Source of the DNA: Candidatus Rhodoblastus alkanivorans
Lineage (GTDB): Bacteria; Pseudomonadota; Alphaproteobacteria; Rhizobiales; Beijerinckiaceae
Direction of reading: 5' to 3'
Assembly (NCBI RefSeq): GCF_022760755.1
Contig: NZ_JAIVFP010000001.1
Coordinates: 265,501-329,500 of the forward strand
DNA: 64,000 nt
In this document: in pieces, positions 1 through 10,024 of the stretch
How the letters are laid out: each line of letters starts with the position of its first letter
Position numbering within the stretch: the first letter of the stretch is position 1
Program-made: the position numbers and the translations under genes
Notes under the pieces: model-generated
What the model saw: the letters and a program-made list of their open reading frames with translations, nothing else
Database searches by the model: none
Told to the model about the DNA's origin: nothing

Positions 1-753
1 GCGACCCATATTGGCCTCCCCGTTTTCGACACGGTCGCCGAAGCCAAGGACGCCACTGGCGCCGACGCCTCGGTCATCTATGTCCCGCCGCCGGGCGCGG
101 CCGACGCGATCTGCGAGGCGGTCGAGGCGGAAATCCCGCTGATCGTCTGCATCACCGAAGGCATTCCGGTCCAGGACATGATCAAGGTGAAGCGTTCGCT
201 GTCAGGCTCGAAATCCCGCCTGATCGGGCCGAACTGTCCCGGCGTCATGACGGCCGGCGAATGCAAGATCGGCATCATGCCGGGCAATATCTTCAAGGCC
301 GGCAATGTCGGGATCGTTTCGCGCTCCGGCACCCTGACCTATGAAGCCGTGTTCCAGACCTCGCGGGTCGGCCTCGGCCAGACCACTGCGGTCGGCATCG
401 GCGGCGATCCGGTCAAGGGCACGGAATTCATCGACATGCTCGAATTGTTCCTGGCCGACGACAAGACCCATTCGATCATCATGATCGGCGAGATCGGCGG
501 CTCGGCGGAAGAAGACGCCGCGCAGTTCATTGCCGACGAAGCCAAGAGAGGCCGCAAGAAGCCGATGGTCGGCTTCATTGCGGGACGCACGGCTCCTCCG
601 GGACGCCGGATGGGCCATGCCGGCGCCATCATCGCGGGCGGCAAAGGCGGCGCCGAGGATAAGATTTCGGCGATGGAGGCCGCGGGCATCCGCGTTTCGC
701 CTTCGCCGGCGCGCCTCGGATCGACCCTGGTCGAAGTGCTGAAAGGCCTGTGA
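1..753 (+). CDS. sucD: succinyl-CoA synthetase alpha subunit, 5'-truncated
   Basis: SucD is the alpha subunit of succinyl-CoA ligase, which makes ATP or GTP in the TCA cycle by converting succinyl-CoA to succinate. The frame is open from base 1, and about 250 residues are visible against a usual 290 or so. Only the N-terminal part of the CoA-binding domain is missing. The motif [20 protein letters not shown] and the later [13 protein letters not shown] around the active-site histidine (of GHAGA) are intact. sucC presumably lies just outside the window. It precedes sucA on the same strand, as in other Alphaproteobacteria. Confidence 0.96.
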   Translation, partial: ATHIGLPVFDTVAEAKDATGADASVIYVPPPGAADAICEAVEAEIPLIVCITEGIPVQDMIKVKRSLSGSKSRLIGPNCPGVMTAGECKIGIMPGNIFKAGNVGIVSRSGTLTYEAVFQTSRVGLGQTTAVGIGGDPVKGTEFIDMLELFLADDKTHSIIMIGEIGGSAEEDAAQFIADEAKRGRKKPMVGFIAGRTAPPGRRMGHAGAIIAGGKGGAEDKISAMEAAGIRVSPSPARLGSTLVEVLKGL

Positions 754-760
754 TCCTGGC

Positions 761-785
761 GGGCGCGGGCGGCTCGTCCGCGCCC
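761..785 (+). other. intercistronic hairpin after sucD
   Basis: A perfect 8-bp GC stem (GGGCGCGG / CCGCGCCC) with a 9-nt loop lies 7 nt after the sucD stop. No T-run follows, so it is more likely an mRNA stability or partial-attenuation element than a terminator. The rest of the sucD-sucA gap shows no convincing gene. Confidence 0.35.
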
Positions 786-958
786 TGCCGATGAAATGAT
801 CCGGACGCACTCGCCGCGCCCGGTTGATGGGCGGAGCGCCCGCCGCGAAGTGGGAAGCGGGCGAAACCGACGCCTCATTGGCGTCAATTTTGGGCGAGAA
901 ACCGCCCGAGCCCGCGGCCGCCGCGCGAACCGGCCCCGCGGAGCGAGAGGATATCGAG

Positions 959-3900
959 ATGGCGCGTCAAGACAGCAATGGCAGCAATGGCGGCGGTGGT
1001 TTGGGCCGTTCCCCGCAAAACGCCGCTTTCGCGGATTCGTCTTTCCTGTTTGGCGGCAACGCCGCCTATATCGAGCAGCTCTACGCCGCCTATAAATCCA
1101 ATCCCGGCGCGGTCGATCCCGAATGGCGCGAATTCTTCGGCGCCATGAACGACGACGGCGAAATGGTCTCCGCCAACGCCAGGGGCGCCTCGTGGAAACG
1201 TCCGAATTGGCCGAGGCCGCCGCAGGGCGACCTTGTCGCCGCCCTCGATGGCCAGTGGCCGGTCAATGAAAAGGCGGTCGCCGACAAGATCAAGACCAAG
1301 GCCGCGCAGGAAGGCAAGGGAGACATCTCCGCCGCCGAACTCCACCGCGCCACCCAGGATTCCGTGCGCGCGATCATGATGATCCGCGCCTATCGCATGC
1401 GCGGCCATCTCCACGCCAATCTCGATCCGCTCGGCCTCGATCCGCAGAAGGATCACGAGGAGCTGCATCCCTCAAGCTATGGCTTCACCGAAGCCGACTA
1501 CGACCGCAAGATCTTCATCGATCATGTTCTGGGCATGGACTACGCCACCATCCGCGAGATGCTGGCGATCCTGCGCCGGACCTATTGCTCGACCATCGGC
1601 TGGGAATTCATGCATATTTCCGATCCGGCCGAGAAAGCCTGGATTCAGGAGCGCATCGAAGGGCCGGACAAGGAGGTTACCTTCACCAAGGAAGGCAAGC
1701 GGGCGATCCTGCAAAAACTGGTCGAAGGCGAGGGTTTCGAGAAATTCCTCGACGTGCGCTATACCGGCACCAAGCGTTTCGGCCTTGACGGCGCGGAAGC
1801 CATGATTCCGGCGCTGGAGCAGATCATCAAGCGCGGCGGCGCGCTCGGCGCCAAGGAAATCGTGTTGGGCATGGCCCATCGCGGTCGCTTGAACGTGCTC
1901 TGCCAGGTCATGGGCAAGCCGCATCGCGCTCTGTTCAATGAATTCAAGGGCGGCTCATTCCTGCCTGAGGAGGTCGAAGGCTCCGGCGACGTCAAATATC
2001 ACCTCGGCGCCTCATCGGACCGTGAATTCGACAACAACAAGGTGCATCTGTCGCTCACTGCGAATCCGTCGCATCTCGAAATCGTCGATCCCGTGGTGCT
2101 CGGCAAGGTGCGCGCCAAGCTCGATCAGCACCTCGATCGCGCGCCGGAAGACCGCCGCAGCGTCATGCCGCTCCTGATCCACGGCGACGCCGCTTTCGCC
2201 GGTCAGGGCGTCGTTGCGGAATGTTTTGGCCTTTCCGGACTGAAAGGTCACCGCACCGGCGGCTCTATTCATTTCATCATCAACAACCAGATCGGCTTCA
2301 CCACTTATCCGCGCTATTCGCGCTCTTCGCCTTATCCGTCCGACGTGGCGAAAATCGTGGAAGCGCCGATTTTGCACTGCAATGGCGACGATCCGGAAGC
2401 GGTGACGTTCTGCGCCAAAGTGGCGACCGAATTCCGCCAGAAATTCCAGAAGCCGGTCGTCATCGACATGTGGTGCTACCGCCGCTTCGGCCACAATGAA
2501 GGCGACGAGCCGTCCTTCACCCAGCCGCTGATGTACAAGAAGATTCGCGCACACAAGTCCACGCTCGAACTTTACGCCGAAAAGCTGATCGGCCAAGGCC
2601 TGCTCACCGAGGGCGAGGTCGACAAGATGAAAGCCGATTGGCGCACGCGTCTCGACGCCGAATATGAGGCGGGCCAAGCCTATAGGCCGAACAAGGCGGA
2701 CTGGCTCGACGGCCGCTGGTCCGGCCTGAAATCGGTTCCGAGCGCCGAGCAGGAAGACCCGCGCCGCGGCAAGACGGCCATCTCCACAGAGAAGCTGTAC
2801 GAATATGGCGAGAAGCTTTGCAAGGTTCCCGAGGGCTTCCACCTCCACCGAACGATCCAGCGCTTTCTCGACAATCGCCGCAAGGCGATCGAGACGGGCG
2901 AAGGCATCGATTGGGCGACCGCCGAAGCTCTGGCCTTCGCTTCCCTTGTCGATGAAGGCTACCGCGTCCGCCTGTCTGGACAGGATTGCGAACGCGGCAC
3001 CTTTTCCCAACGCCATTCGGTGCTGACCGATCAGGAAAACGAAGCGCGCTATATCCCGCTGAACCATATCAGCAGCGGTCAGAACTATTACGAGGTCATC
3101 AATTCGATGCTCTCGGAGGAAGCCGTGCTTGGCTTCGAATATGGCTATTCGCTGGCCGAGCCGGACGCGTTGGTGATGTGGGAAGGCCAGTTCGGCGATT
3201 TCGCCAATGGCGCGCAGGTCGTGTTCGATCAGTTCATCTCTTCGGGCGAGCGCAAATGGCTGCGCATGTCCGGACTGGTCTGCCTGCTGCCGCATGGCTA
3301 CGAGGGCCAGGGGCCGGAACATTCGTCGGCGCGTCTCGAGCGTTTCCTGCAAATGTGCGCCGAGGACAATATGCAGGTCGCAAACTGCAGCAGCCCGTCG
3401 AACTACTTCCATATCCTGCGCCGTCAGCTCAAGCGGGACATACGCAAACCCCTGATTCTCATGACGCCGAAATCCCTGTTGCGCCACAAGCGCGCAGTGT
3501 CGAGTCTTGACGAATTCACCGGCGATTCGCATTTCCGCCGCCTGCTGTCGGACCATGCCGAGACCGAGCCCAACGAGGCGATCAAGCTTGTCAAGGACGA
3601 CAAGATTCGCCGCGTCATCCTGTGCACGGGCAAGGTCTATTACGATCTTTACGAAGAGCGCGAGAAGCGCGGAATCGACGACATCGCGCTGCTGCGCGTC
3701 GAGCAGCTTTATCCGATGCCGCTGAAGGCGCTCGTCGCCCGTCTTGCCCGTTACAAAAAGGCCGATGTGGTGTGGTGCCAGGAAGAACCGAAAAACATGG
3801 GTGCGTGGTTCTTCGTCGAGCCCTATCTCGAATGGGTGCTCAATCAGGCCGGCGGCAAGAGCAAACGCGCCCGCTATGTTGGCCGCCCCGCCTCGGCGGC

Positions 3901-3973
3901 CACGGCGGCGGGCACGATGGCGCTCCACCTCGCGCAGCTCAAGGCCTTTCTGGACGACGCTTTCGCGAGTTGA
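959..3973 (+). CDS. sucA: 2-oxoglutarate dehydrogenase E1 component
   Basis: E1 of the 2-oxoglutarate dehydrogenase complex: thiamine-diphosphate-dependent decarboxylation of 2-oxoglutarate and transfer to the lipoyl arm of SucB. It has 1004 residues, the normal family size. The N-terminal FLFGGNAAYIEQLY motif binds the complex core. GMAHRGRLNVL and the ThDP motif starting GDAAFAGQGV (about residue 405) and ending in IINNQIGF are present. The C-terminal transketolase-like half contains GYEGQGPEHSSAR. The frame is open further upstream, but the ATG at 959 is chosen because AGAGG lies 8 nt before it and MARQ is a typical family start. It is followed by sucB and lpdA. Confidence 0.96.
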   Translation: MARQDSNGSNGGGGLGRSPQNAAFADSSFLFGGNAAYIEQLYAAYKSNPGAVDPEWREFFGAMNDDGEMVSANARGASWKRPNWPRPPQGDLVAALDGQWPVNEKAVADKIKTKAAQEGKGDISAAELHRATQDSVRAIMMIRAYRMRGHLHANLDPLGLDPQKDHEELHPSSYGFTEADYDRKIFIDHVLGMDYATIREMLAILRRTYCSTIGWEFMHISDPAEKAWIQERIEGPDKEVTFTKEGKRAILQKLVEGEGFEKFLDVRYTGTKRFGLDGAEAMIPALEQIIKRGGALGAKEIVLGMAHRGRLNVLCQVMGKPHRALFNEFKGGSFLPEEVEGSGDVKYHLGASSDREFDNNKVHLSLTANPSHLEIVDPVVLGKVRAKLDQHLDRAPEDRRSVMPLLIHGDAAFAGQGVVAECFGLSGLKGHRTGGSIHFIINNQIGFTTYPRYSRSSPYPSDVAKIVEAPILHCNGDDPEAVTFCAKVATEFRQKFQKPVVIDMWCYRRFGHNEGDEPSFTQPLMYKKIRAHKSTLELYAEKLIGQGLLTEGEVDKMKADWRTRLDAEYEAGQAYRPNKADWLDGRWSGLKSVPSAEQEDPRRGKTAISTEKLYEYGEKLCKVPEGFHLHRTIQRFLDNRRKAIETGEGIDWATAEALAFASLVDEGYRVRLSGQDCERGTFSQRHSVLTDQENEARYIPLNHISSGQNYYEVINSMLSEEAVLGFEYGYSLAEPDALVMWEGQFGDFANGAQVVFDQFISSGERKWLRMSGLVCLLPHGYEGQGPEHSSARLERFLQMCAEDNMQVANCSSPSNYFHILRRQLKRDIRKPLILMTPKSLLRHKRAVSSLDEFTGDSHFRRLLSDHAETEPNEAIKLVKDDKIRRVILCTGKVYYDLYEEREKRGIDDIALLRVEQLYPMPLKALVARLARYKKADVVWCQEEPKNMGAWFFVEPYLEWVLNQAGGKSKRARYVGRPASAATAAGTMALHLAQLKAFLDDAFAS

Positions 3974-3989
3974 AGTTTTTTCGCCAGGG

Positions 3990-4013
3990 ACTCCGGCTCT
4001 TTTCAGCCGGAGT
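3990..4013 (+). other. intercistronic hairpin between sucA and sucB
   Basis: Perfect 9-bp inverted repeat ACTCCGGCT / AGCCGGAGT with a 6-nt loop, 16 nt after the sucA stop and 50 nt before sucB. It is not followed by a T-run. It probably sets transcript processing or relative expression rather than full termination. Confidence 0.45.
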
Positions 4014-4063
4014 TCTCGCCTTCCACCCCCTCTATGAGCCGCTGAAGCGGCGGATGTGATCCC

Positions 4064-5290
4064 ATGACCACCGAAATTCGCGTTCCTACACTCGGCGAAT
4101 CCGTTTCCGAAGCGACCATCGGCCGCTGGTTCAAAAAGCCAGGCGACGCCGTGAAGGCCGACGAGCCTTTGCTGGAGCTTGAGACCGACAAGGTCACCCT
4201 CGAGGTGAATGCGCCCGCCGCCGGAACCCTCTCCGAGATTGTCGCCAAGGATGGCGCGACCGTTGAGCCCGGCGCGCTGCTCGGCCAGATCGCCGAAGGC
4301 GGCGCGCCCGCCGCGACCGCTCCGGATGCAGCCCCTGCCGCCGCGCCCGCTCCTGCCGCCGCAGCAGCATCCTCAGCGCCGGCGCCCGCCGCGGGCGCCC
4401 CGCTGCCGCCGCCTTCGCCCGCCGCCGCCAAGAACGCCGCGGACCGGGGCATCGATGTCTATGACGTGCCGGGCAGCGGCAAGCGCGGCCAGGTGCTCAA
4501 GGGCGACATCCTCGCTTTCGCCGCCAATCCGCCGGCCGCGGCGCCTGCCGTTCCCGCCGCCGCCCGCGCCCCTTCCGCCGCCGAGGACACCGGCCGCGAA
4601 GAGCGCGTGAAGATGACCAAGCTGCGCCAGACCATCGCGCGCCGCCTGAAGGAAGCCCAGAACGCCTCCGCCATGCTGACCACTTTCAACGAAGTGGACA
4701 TGCAGCCGCTGATGAGCCTGCGGACCCAGTACAAGGACCTGTTCGAGAAAAAGCACGGCGTGAAGCTCGGCTTCATGGGCTTTTTCGTGAAAGCGTGCAC
4801 CCACGCGCTGAAGGAAATCCCGGCGGTCAACGCCGAGATCGACGGCACGGACATTATCTACAAGAATTTCTGCCATATCGGCGTCGCCGTCGGCACCGAC
4901 AAGGGTCTTGTCGTCCCGGTGGTCCGCGACGCCGACAGGCTTTCGATCGCGGGCGTCGAAAAGACGATCGCCGACTTCGGCAAGCGCGCCCGCGACGGCC
5001 AGCTCAAGATCGACGAGATGCAGGGCGGCACTTTCACCATCTCCAACGGCGGCGTCTATGGCTCGCTCATGTCCACGCCGATCCTCAACGCGCCGCAGTC
5101 AGGCATCCTCGGCATGCACAAGATCCAGGAGCGCCCTGTCGTCGTCGGCGGCAAAATCGAGATCCGCCCGATGATGTATCTCGCGCTCTCCTACGATCAC
5201 CGCATCGTCGACGGCAAGGAAGCCGTGACCTTCCTCGTCCGCGTCAAGGAAGCCCTCGAAGACCCCGCGCGTCTCGTTCTCGATCTTTGA
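4064..5290 (+). CDS. sucB: dihydrolipoyllysine succinyltransferase (E2)
   Basis: E2 core of the 2-oxoglutarate dehydrogenase complex, which moves the succinyl group from lipoate to CoA. Domains in order: a lipoyl domain with the lipoylated lysine in ETDKVTLEV (about residue 43); an Ala/Pro-rich linker; a peripheral-subunit-binding domain around residues 120-150 ([19 protein letters not shown]); a second Ala/Pro linker; and a catalytic domain ending with the active-site motif SYDHRIVDG near residue 378. At 408 residues with one lipoyl domain it is a normal alphaproteobacterial SucB. It sits between sucA and lpdA on the same strand. Confidence 0.96.
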   Translation: MTTEIRVPTLGESVSEATIGRWFKKPGDAVKADEPLLELETDKVTLEVNAPAAGTLSEIVAKDGATVEPGALLGQIAEGGAPAATAPDAAPAAAPAPAAAAASSAPAPAAGAPLPPPSPAAAKNAADRGIDVYDVPGSGKRGQVLKGDILAFAANPPAAAPAVPAAARAPSAAEDTGREERVKMTKLRQTIARRLKEAQNASAMLTTFNEVDMQPLMSLRTQYKDLFEKKHGVKLGFMGFFVKACTHALKEIPAVNAEIDGTDIIYKNFCHIGVAVGTDKGLVVPVVRDADRLSIAGVEKTIADFGKRARDGQLKIDEMQGGTFTISNGGVYGSLMSTPILNAPQSGILGMHKIQERPVVVGGKIEIRPMMYLALSYDHRIVDGKEAVTFLVRVKEALEDPARLVLDL

Positions 5291-5343
5291 TGCGCCCAAA
5301 GCCGCGCCCGAAAAGGCGCGGCGTCTTCCTCGCGGAGAAATTC

Positions 5344-6741
5344 ATGTCCTACGATCTGATTGTCATCGGCACTGGCCCCGGGGGCTATGTCTGCGCCATT
5401 CGCGCCGCCCAGCTCGGTCTCAAGACCGCTGTGGTCGAAAAGCGCAAGACCCATGGCGGCACCTGCCTCAATATCGGCTGCATTCCTTCCAAGGCCCTGC
5501 TTCACGCCTCCGAAATGTTCGAAGAAGCCGCCCATGGCCTCGCGCATCTCGGCGTGAACGTCGGCAAGGCTAAGCTCGACCTTGCCGCCATGATGAAGCA
5601 CAAGGACGAGACGGTCGGCGCCAATGTCAACGGCGTCGCCTTCCTGCTCAAGAAGAACAAGATCGACGCTTTTCATGGAGCCGGCTCGATCCCGGCCGCC
5701 GGCAAGGTCGAAGTGACCGCCGAGGACGGCTCCAAACAGGTTCTCGAAACCAAGAATATCGTCATCGCCACCGGCTCCGACGTCGCCGGCCTGCCGGGCG
5801 TGACGATCGACGAAAAGATCGTCGTTTCCTCCACGGGCGCACTGGAGCTCGGCAAGGTCCCGGCGAAAATGATCGTGGTCGGCGCGGGCGTGATTGGCCT
5901 GGAGCTCGGGTCGGTCTGGCGGCGCCTCGGCGCCGAGGTGACCGTGGTCGAATATCTCGACCGCATCCTGCCGGGCATGGATCTCGAAACCGTCAAGCAG
6001 TTCCAGCGCCTGCTCGAAAAGCAGGGCGTGAAATTCCTGCTCGGCTCGAAGGTCGCCAAGATCGAAACGACGAAGGCCGCCGCCAAAGTCACGGTCGAGG
6101 CCGCCGCCGGCGGCGACGCCCAGGTTCTCGACGCCGATGTCGTTCTGGTCGCGATCGGCCGTCGTCCCTACACCGAAGGCCTCGGCCTCGAAGCGCTCGG
6201 CGTCGCCATGGAGCGCGGCCAGGTCGTCATCGACAGCCATTTCGCCACCAATGTGCCGGGAATCTATGCTATCGGCGACGTGGTGCGCGGGCCGATGCTG
6301 GCGCACAAGGCAGAGGACGAAGGCATCGCTGTCGCAGAAATTCTCGCGGGCCAGCACGGCCATGTGAATTACGAGGTCATCCCCGGAGTCGTCTATACTT
6401 ATCCGGAAATCGCCAGCGTCGGCGCGACCGAGGACGATCTGAAGGCGAAAGGGGTCGCCTATAAGAGCGGCAAGTTTCCCTTCATCGCCAACGGCCGCGC
6501 CCGCGCCATGCGCCATACCGACGGCTTTGTGAAGGTCCTGGCCGACGCGGCGACCGATCGCGTCCTTGGCGTGCACATTCTGGGCTTCGGCGCCGGCGAA
6601 ATGATCCACGAGGCCGCCGTCCTCATGGAATTCGGCGGCTCGTCCGAAGACCTCGCCCGAACCTGCCACGCTCATCCGACCATGTCGGAGGCGGTCAAGG
6701 AAGCGGCGCTGGCCGTCGAGAAGCGCGCGATCCACACCTGA
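5344..6741 (+). CDS. lpdA: dihydrolipoyl dehydrogenase (E3)
   Basis: FAD flavoprotein that reoxidises the dihydrolipoyl groups of SucB with NAD+. The 465 residues begin with the FAD-binding motif [15 protein letters not shown]. The redox-active disulfide is in [13 protein letters not shown] (about residue 40). The NAD-binding motif is [15 protein letters not shown], and the catalytic His-Glu end is [13 protein letters not shown]. The frame is open far upstream through sucB, but MSYDLIVIG at 5344 is the family start and follows GGAGAAATTC. It is the last gene of the suc cluster, ahead of a terminator. Confidence 0.96.
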   Translation: MSYDLIVIGTGPGGYVCAIRAAQLGLKTAVVEKRKTHGGTCLNIGCIPSKALLHASEMFEEAAHGLAHLGVNVGKAKLDLAAMMKHKDETVGANVNGVAFLLKKNKIDAFHGAGSIPAAGKVEVTAEDGSKQVLETKNIVIATGSDVAGLPGVTIDEKIVVSSTGALELGKVPAKMIVVGAGVIGLELGSVWRRLGAEVTVVEYLDRILPGMDLETVKQFQRLLEKQGVKFLLGSKVAKIETTKAAAKVTVEAAAGGDAQVLDADVVLVAIGRRPYTEGLGLEALGVAMERGQVVIDSHFATNVPGIYAIGDVVRGPMLAHKAEDEGIAVAEILAGQHGHVNYEVIPGVVYTYPEIASVGATEDDLKAKGVAYKSGKFPFIANGRARAMRHTDGFVKVLADAATDRVLGVHILGFGAGEMIHEAAVLMEFGGSSEDLARTCHAHPTMSEAVKEAALAVEKRAIHT

Positions 6742-6771
6742 TCCGCCCGCGCCGGATTCATCCTTTCGCTC

Positions 6772-6798
6772 AGGCCCGGTCTTCCGGGCCTTTGCTTT
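6772..6798 (+). terminator. Rho-independent terminator of the suc-lpd cluster
   Basis: Stem AGGCCCGG / CCGGGCCT with a 4-nt loop, followed by TTGCTTTT. It lies 30 nt after the lpdA stop and before the next gene. Confidence 0.75.
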
Positions 6799-6884
6799 TG
6801 CCGACCCGTTTGGCGTCCCGACGCCGGCCCCGTAAGATCAGCGCGCGCGGCCGCGAATCACGATATCGAGCGCTGGAATTTCCC

Positions 6885-8663
6885 ATGTCGTCGGATGCCG
6901 AAACCTTGGAGGGAAAGCGACCAGTCGCCGGCAAGTTCGTGCGCAGTCTTCGCGCGCTATTGCGTTCGAACGAGCCGGCCCTGGTCGCCGCATCCGCCCT
7001 CATCGGCGTCGTCGCCGCCGTCAGCGTCACCTTGATGACCAAGACGGCGATGTTCATGCATGTCCTGATCTTCGACCTGCCCTTCGACGAGCGGCTCAGC
7101 GCCGCCGACTACGTTCCGCCTTTGGCCGCATTCGCCTCGCTCATGCTGGGCGGCCTGAGCCTCGGCCTGATGGAGACCTATCGCCTCAGAAAAAAACTCC
7201 CCGGCCCGGTCGACCCCGTCGAGGCCAACGCCTTGCGCGGTGGGCAGATGTCCCTGCGCGACAGCCTTGTCGTCGGCCTGCAAACCTTGATTTCCAATTC
7301 CTGCGGAGCTTCGGTCGGGCTTGAAGCCGGCTACGCCCAGGTCGGATCGAGCCTCGGCTCGGCTTTGGGCCAGAAATTACGGCTGCGACGCGGCGATTTG
7401 CGCCTTCTTGTCGGGGCCGGAGCGGCCGCGGCGATCGGCAGCGCCTTCGGCGCGCCGCTCACCGGCGCCTTTTACGCCTTCGAAGTCGTCCTCGGCAGCT
7501 ATTCGATCGCCGCCGCCGGCCCGGTCTTCGCCGGCTCGATCGTCGGCGTGCTCGTCACGCGTTTCATATCCGGCGCGCCCTATCAAATCGACACCCCGCC
7601 AGTGCAGCCGCTCACGCTCCTGGGCTACCCGGCGCTGTTCGGGGTCGCCGCCTGCGCCGTCGTCATCGGCGTGACCGCAATGCGGCTCGCCGGCGCGTCC
7701 GAACGGGCTTTGCAGGCAACCTCGGCGCCCGCATGGGCCAAGGCGGTGATTGGCGGCGCGGCGGTGGCGAGCCTCGCGACCATTACGCCACAGGTTCTGG
7801 GCGCCGGCCACGGCGCGCTCGGACTGAACATTTCGACCGATTTCCCGCTCACCGTGCTGGCGTCCTTTCTCGCCCTGAAAATGGTCGCGTCCTTGATCTC
7901 GCTCTCGACCGGATTCCGCGGCGGTCTCTTTTTCGCGTCTCTGTTCATGGGCGCGACCATGGGCAAGATTTACGGCCTCGCACTGGCCGCCTGGCTTCCC
8001 GCGATCGCGCCGGATCCAACGGTCTGCATTCTCGCCGGCATGGCGACCCTTGGCGTCGTCATCGTCGGCGGGCCTTTGACCATGTCCTTCCTGGTCCTGG
8101 AAAACACATCGGATTATTCGGTCACCGCCGGCGTGTTCGCCGCCTCCATTCTCGCAAGTCTGATGGTCCGCGCCACTTTCGGCTTCTCGTTCTCGACCTG
8201 GCGCCTGCACCTGCGGGGCGAAAATGTCCGCAGCGCGAGCGACATCGGCTGGATGAACGAACTCAAGATCGGCAAACTGATGCGCTACAATCCGCCGACC
8301 GCGCCCGCCGGGCTTGATATCGCCGAATTCTGCGCCCGCCATCCGCTTGGATCAGCCCAGTTCGTCGTTCTTCTCGACGAGGCCGGCCGTTACGCCGGGA
8401 TGGTCAATGTGGCGGAAGCTCATGTCCATGCTCACCGGTCGGAAGGCGGGATCACAAGTCTCGCGCGACAAAAGGAGGTCTGGCTTGTGCCGCAAATGAA
8501 CGCCAAGACCGCCATGACCTTGTTCGATCAGACCGAAGCGGACCAGCTCACAGTGCTTGACCCGGAAACCAAGGCCCCCCTGGGCGTGCTGAACGAGGCC
8601 TATCTCGCCCGGCGCTACGCCGAACAGGCCGACGCCGCTTTCCGCAGCGCCTTCGGGATGTGA
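6885..8663 (+). CDS. CLC-family chloride channel/transporter
   Basis: Polytopic membrane protein of the CLC family, which conducts chloride or exchanges chloride for protons. About 592 residues, with ten or more hydrophobic segments between roughly residues 30 and 440. The region around SVGLEAG aligns with the family GREGP gating loop, keeping the glutamate. IGSAFGAPLTGAFYAFE is the conserved core helix, and STGFRGGLFFAS corresponds to the GxFxP selectivity motif, here without the proline. The hydrophilic C-terminal 150 residues look like a CBS-type regulatory pair. The ATG at 6885 is preferred; the frame is open to 6792. The gene is alone between a terminator and convergent xerC. Transport mode (channel or antiporter) is not decidable here. 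Confidence 0.88.
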   Translation: MSSDAETLEGKRPVAGKFVRSLRALLRSNEPALVAASALIGVVAAVSVTLMTKTAMFMHVLIFDLPFDERLSAADYVPPLAAFASLMLGGLSLGLMETYRLRKKLPGPVDPVEANALRGGQMSLRDSLVVGLQTLISNSCGASVGLEAGYAQVGSSLGSALGQKLRLRRGDLRLLVGAGAAAAIGSAFGAPLTGAFYAFEVVLGSYSIAAAGPVFAGSIVGVLVTRFISGAPYQIDTPPVQPLTLLGYPALFGVAACAVVIGVTAMRLAGASERALQATSAPAWAKAVIGGAAVASLATITPQVLGAGHGALGLNISTDFPLTVLASFLALKMVASLISLSTGFRGGLFFASLFMGATMGKIYGLALAAWLPAIAPDPTVCILAGMATLGVVIVGGPLTMSFLVLENTSDYSVTAGVFAASILASLMVRATFGFSFSTWRLHLRGENVRSASDIGWMNELKIGKLMRYNPPTAPAGLDIAEFCARHPLGSAQFVVLLDEAGRYAGMVNVAEAHVHAHRSEGGITSLARQKEVWLVPQMNAKTAMTLFDQTEADQLTVLDPETKAPLGVLNEAYLARRYAEQADAAFRSAFGM

Positions 8664-8670
8664 TGTCCGG

Positions 8671-9654
8671 CTATCCTGCCCGCGGGTGGGCGGAGCGATA
8701 GGCATCGAAAAGACGCGCTTTATCCACTGCGGTGTAAATCTGGGTCGTCGAAAGACTGGCGTGGCCGAGCAATTCCTGGATGGAGCGCAAATCGCCGCCC
8801 CGGCTCAGGAGATGGGTGGCGAAGGAATGCCGCAGCGCGTGTGGGGTCGCGGAATCGGGCAGGCCAAGGGCGCCGCGCAGGCGTTCGACCGTAAGCTGGA
8901 CGATGCGCGGCGAGAGCGGCCCGCCGCGCGCGCCGACGAATAAGGGACCGTCCTTAGCGAGGCGATGCGGGCAGAGTTCCAGATAGGTCTCGATCGCTTG
9001 CCGCGCCGGCGGAATGACGGGCGCCGCGCGCGTCTTGCCGCCCTTGCCGATAATTGTCACGCTGTCGGTTGCGCCAACCGGAGCGTCGCCGCGCCTGATC
9101 GACAGCGCCTCGGAAATCCGCAGGCCCGCGCCATAGAGCAATGCAAGAACAGCGGCGTCGCGCGCCAGAATCCAAGGCGCGCGGTTCTCGTCGCCCCCGT
9201 CCTCGCCCCTCGCGATCTGGCGGGCCTTCTCGGGAGACAAGGCTCGCGGCAGAACGCGGGCGATTTTCGGCGATCGAACCTTATCGACGGCGTCGACGCG
9301 AACCAAGCCTTCGCGCTCCAAATAGTGGGCGAAAGACCGCAGCGCCGCCAATTGGCGCAGGAGAGAACGCGATGCGACGCCATCCGCGCGACGCGCCGCC
9401 ATGAAAGCCCGCACATCCGCAGCCTTCAGCGCGCCGAGCAGATCGAGATCAGGCGGCGTTTCGAAGCGTTCGCGGAGGAAATGGAAAAACTGCCGCAGAT
9501 CACGGCCATAGGCCTCAATCGTCAGCGGCGACGCACGCCTTTCCCCGGCAAGGCGGCGCAGCCAAAGCGCAGCCGGCACAGCGAGCCGCGCTTTTACCCC
9601 CGGAAAGACCCCGGATTCGGGCCCGGGCGCATATTGGCCTCGTCGTTCTCCCAT
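8671..9654 (-). CDS. xerC: tyrosine recombinase XerC
   Basis: Site-specific tyrosine recombinase resolving chromosome dimers at dif. The 327 residues have an N-terminal SAM-like core-binding domain (about 25-115) and a C-terminal catalytic domain. Catalytic residues are visible: Arg in YGAGLRISEAL, His and Arg in HALRHSFATHLL, then LGHASLSTTQIYTAV with the second His and the nucleophile Tyr. No integrase-like neighbours or attachment repeats are present, so it is the housekeeping enzyme rather than a phage integrase. XerC is chosen over XerD on overall resemblance; that distinction is less certain. It converges on the CLC gene with a 7-nt gap. Confidence 0.85.
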   Translation of the reverse strand: MGERRGQYAPGPESGVFPGVKARLAVPAALWLRRLAGERRASPLTIEAYGRDLRQFFHFLRERFETPPDLDLLGALKAADVRAFMAARRADGVASRSLLRQLAALRSFAHYLEREGLVRVDAVDKVRSPKIARVLPRALSPEKARQIARGEDGGDENRAPWILARDAAVLALLYGAGLRISEALSIRRGDAPVGATDSVTIIGKGGKTRAAPVIPPARQAIETYLELCPHRLAKDGPLFVGARGGPLSPRIVQLTVERLRGALGLPDSATPHALRHSFATHLLSRGGDLRSIQELLGHASLSTTQIYTAVDKARLFDAYRSAHPRAG

Positions 9655-9706
9655 CCCGGCAATCTAGCCGGAAATCGTCAAAAAACTCTTTTCCGGCGGT
9701 TGCCGC

Positions 9707-10024
9707 TCAGCGTTTGAGCTCCTTTTCCGCCAGCGCGCGGAATTCCTCGAAGTGGCGCGCGATCTGATGCTCGGACTGCGCGACCCTGGCTGCGGAAAAG
9801 TCTTTATGAATCTGGCTTAGAACGCCCGCCTGCGCATGCGACGCCACATCCTGCTCGACAAGCGCCTTGGCGTATTCTTCCGCTGCAGCTCCCGTCTTGC
9901 CGAGTTGCTCGGCAGCCCAAAGCCCCAGCATCCGGTTGGCCTGGGCGAGGACTTTGAACAGAACTTCCTCGTCGTGCGCGAATTTCCTTTCAAAGGACTC
10001 TTCGCGCTTATTGAACTCGGACAT
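9707..10024 (-). CDS. DUF1476 protein, F1-ATPase inhibitor subunit zeta
   Basis: Small helical protein of 105 residues in the DUF1476 family. Its Paracoccus member is the zeta subunit that binds and inhibits F1-ATPase hydrolysis. Family features seen: the N-terminal KREESFERKFAHDEE, the central NRMLGLWAAEQLGKTG and a Lys/Glu-rich C-terminal helix. MSEF at 10024 is the family-like start although the frame is open upstream. It is divergent from purC, a neighbour it often has in Alphaproteobacteria. Cytoplasmic; its function is inferred from the family. Confidence 0.88.
   Translation of the reverse strand: MSEFNKREESFERKFAHDEEVLFKVLAQANRMLGLWAAEQLGKTGAAAEEYAKALVEQDVASHAQAGVLSQIHKDFSAARVAQSEHQIARHFEEFRALAEKELKR

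Noticed and set aside
2012-3928. 638-codon frame antisense to sucA
   Set aside because: A mirror reading of a high-GC conserved gene; sucA itself is unmistakable and the antisense product has no family features.
5197-6735. 512-codon frame antisense to lpdA
   Set aside because: Same codon-mirror effect over a conserved flavoprotein gene.
8719-8728. TTTATCCAC, a DnaA-box-like string
   Set aside because: Single copy inside xerC coding sequence; no cluster or AT-rich unwinding region nearby.
8671-9654. Tyrosine recombinase as a marker of an integrated element
   Set aside because: The protein matches housekeeping Xer recombinases, and no flanking repeats, tRNA target or phage/ICE genes are present.
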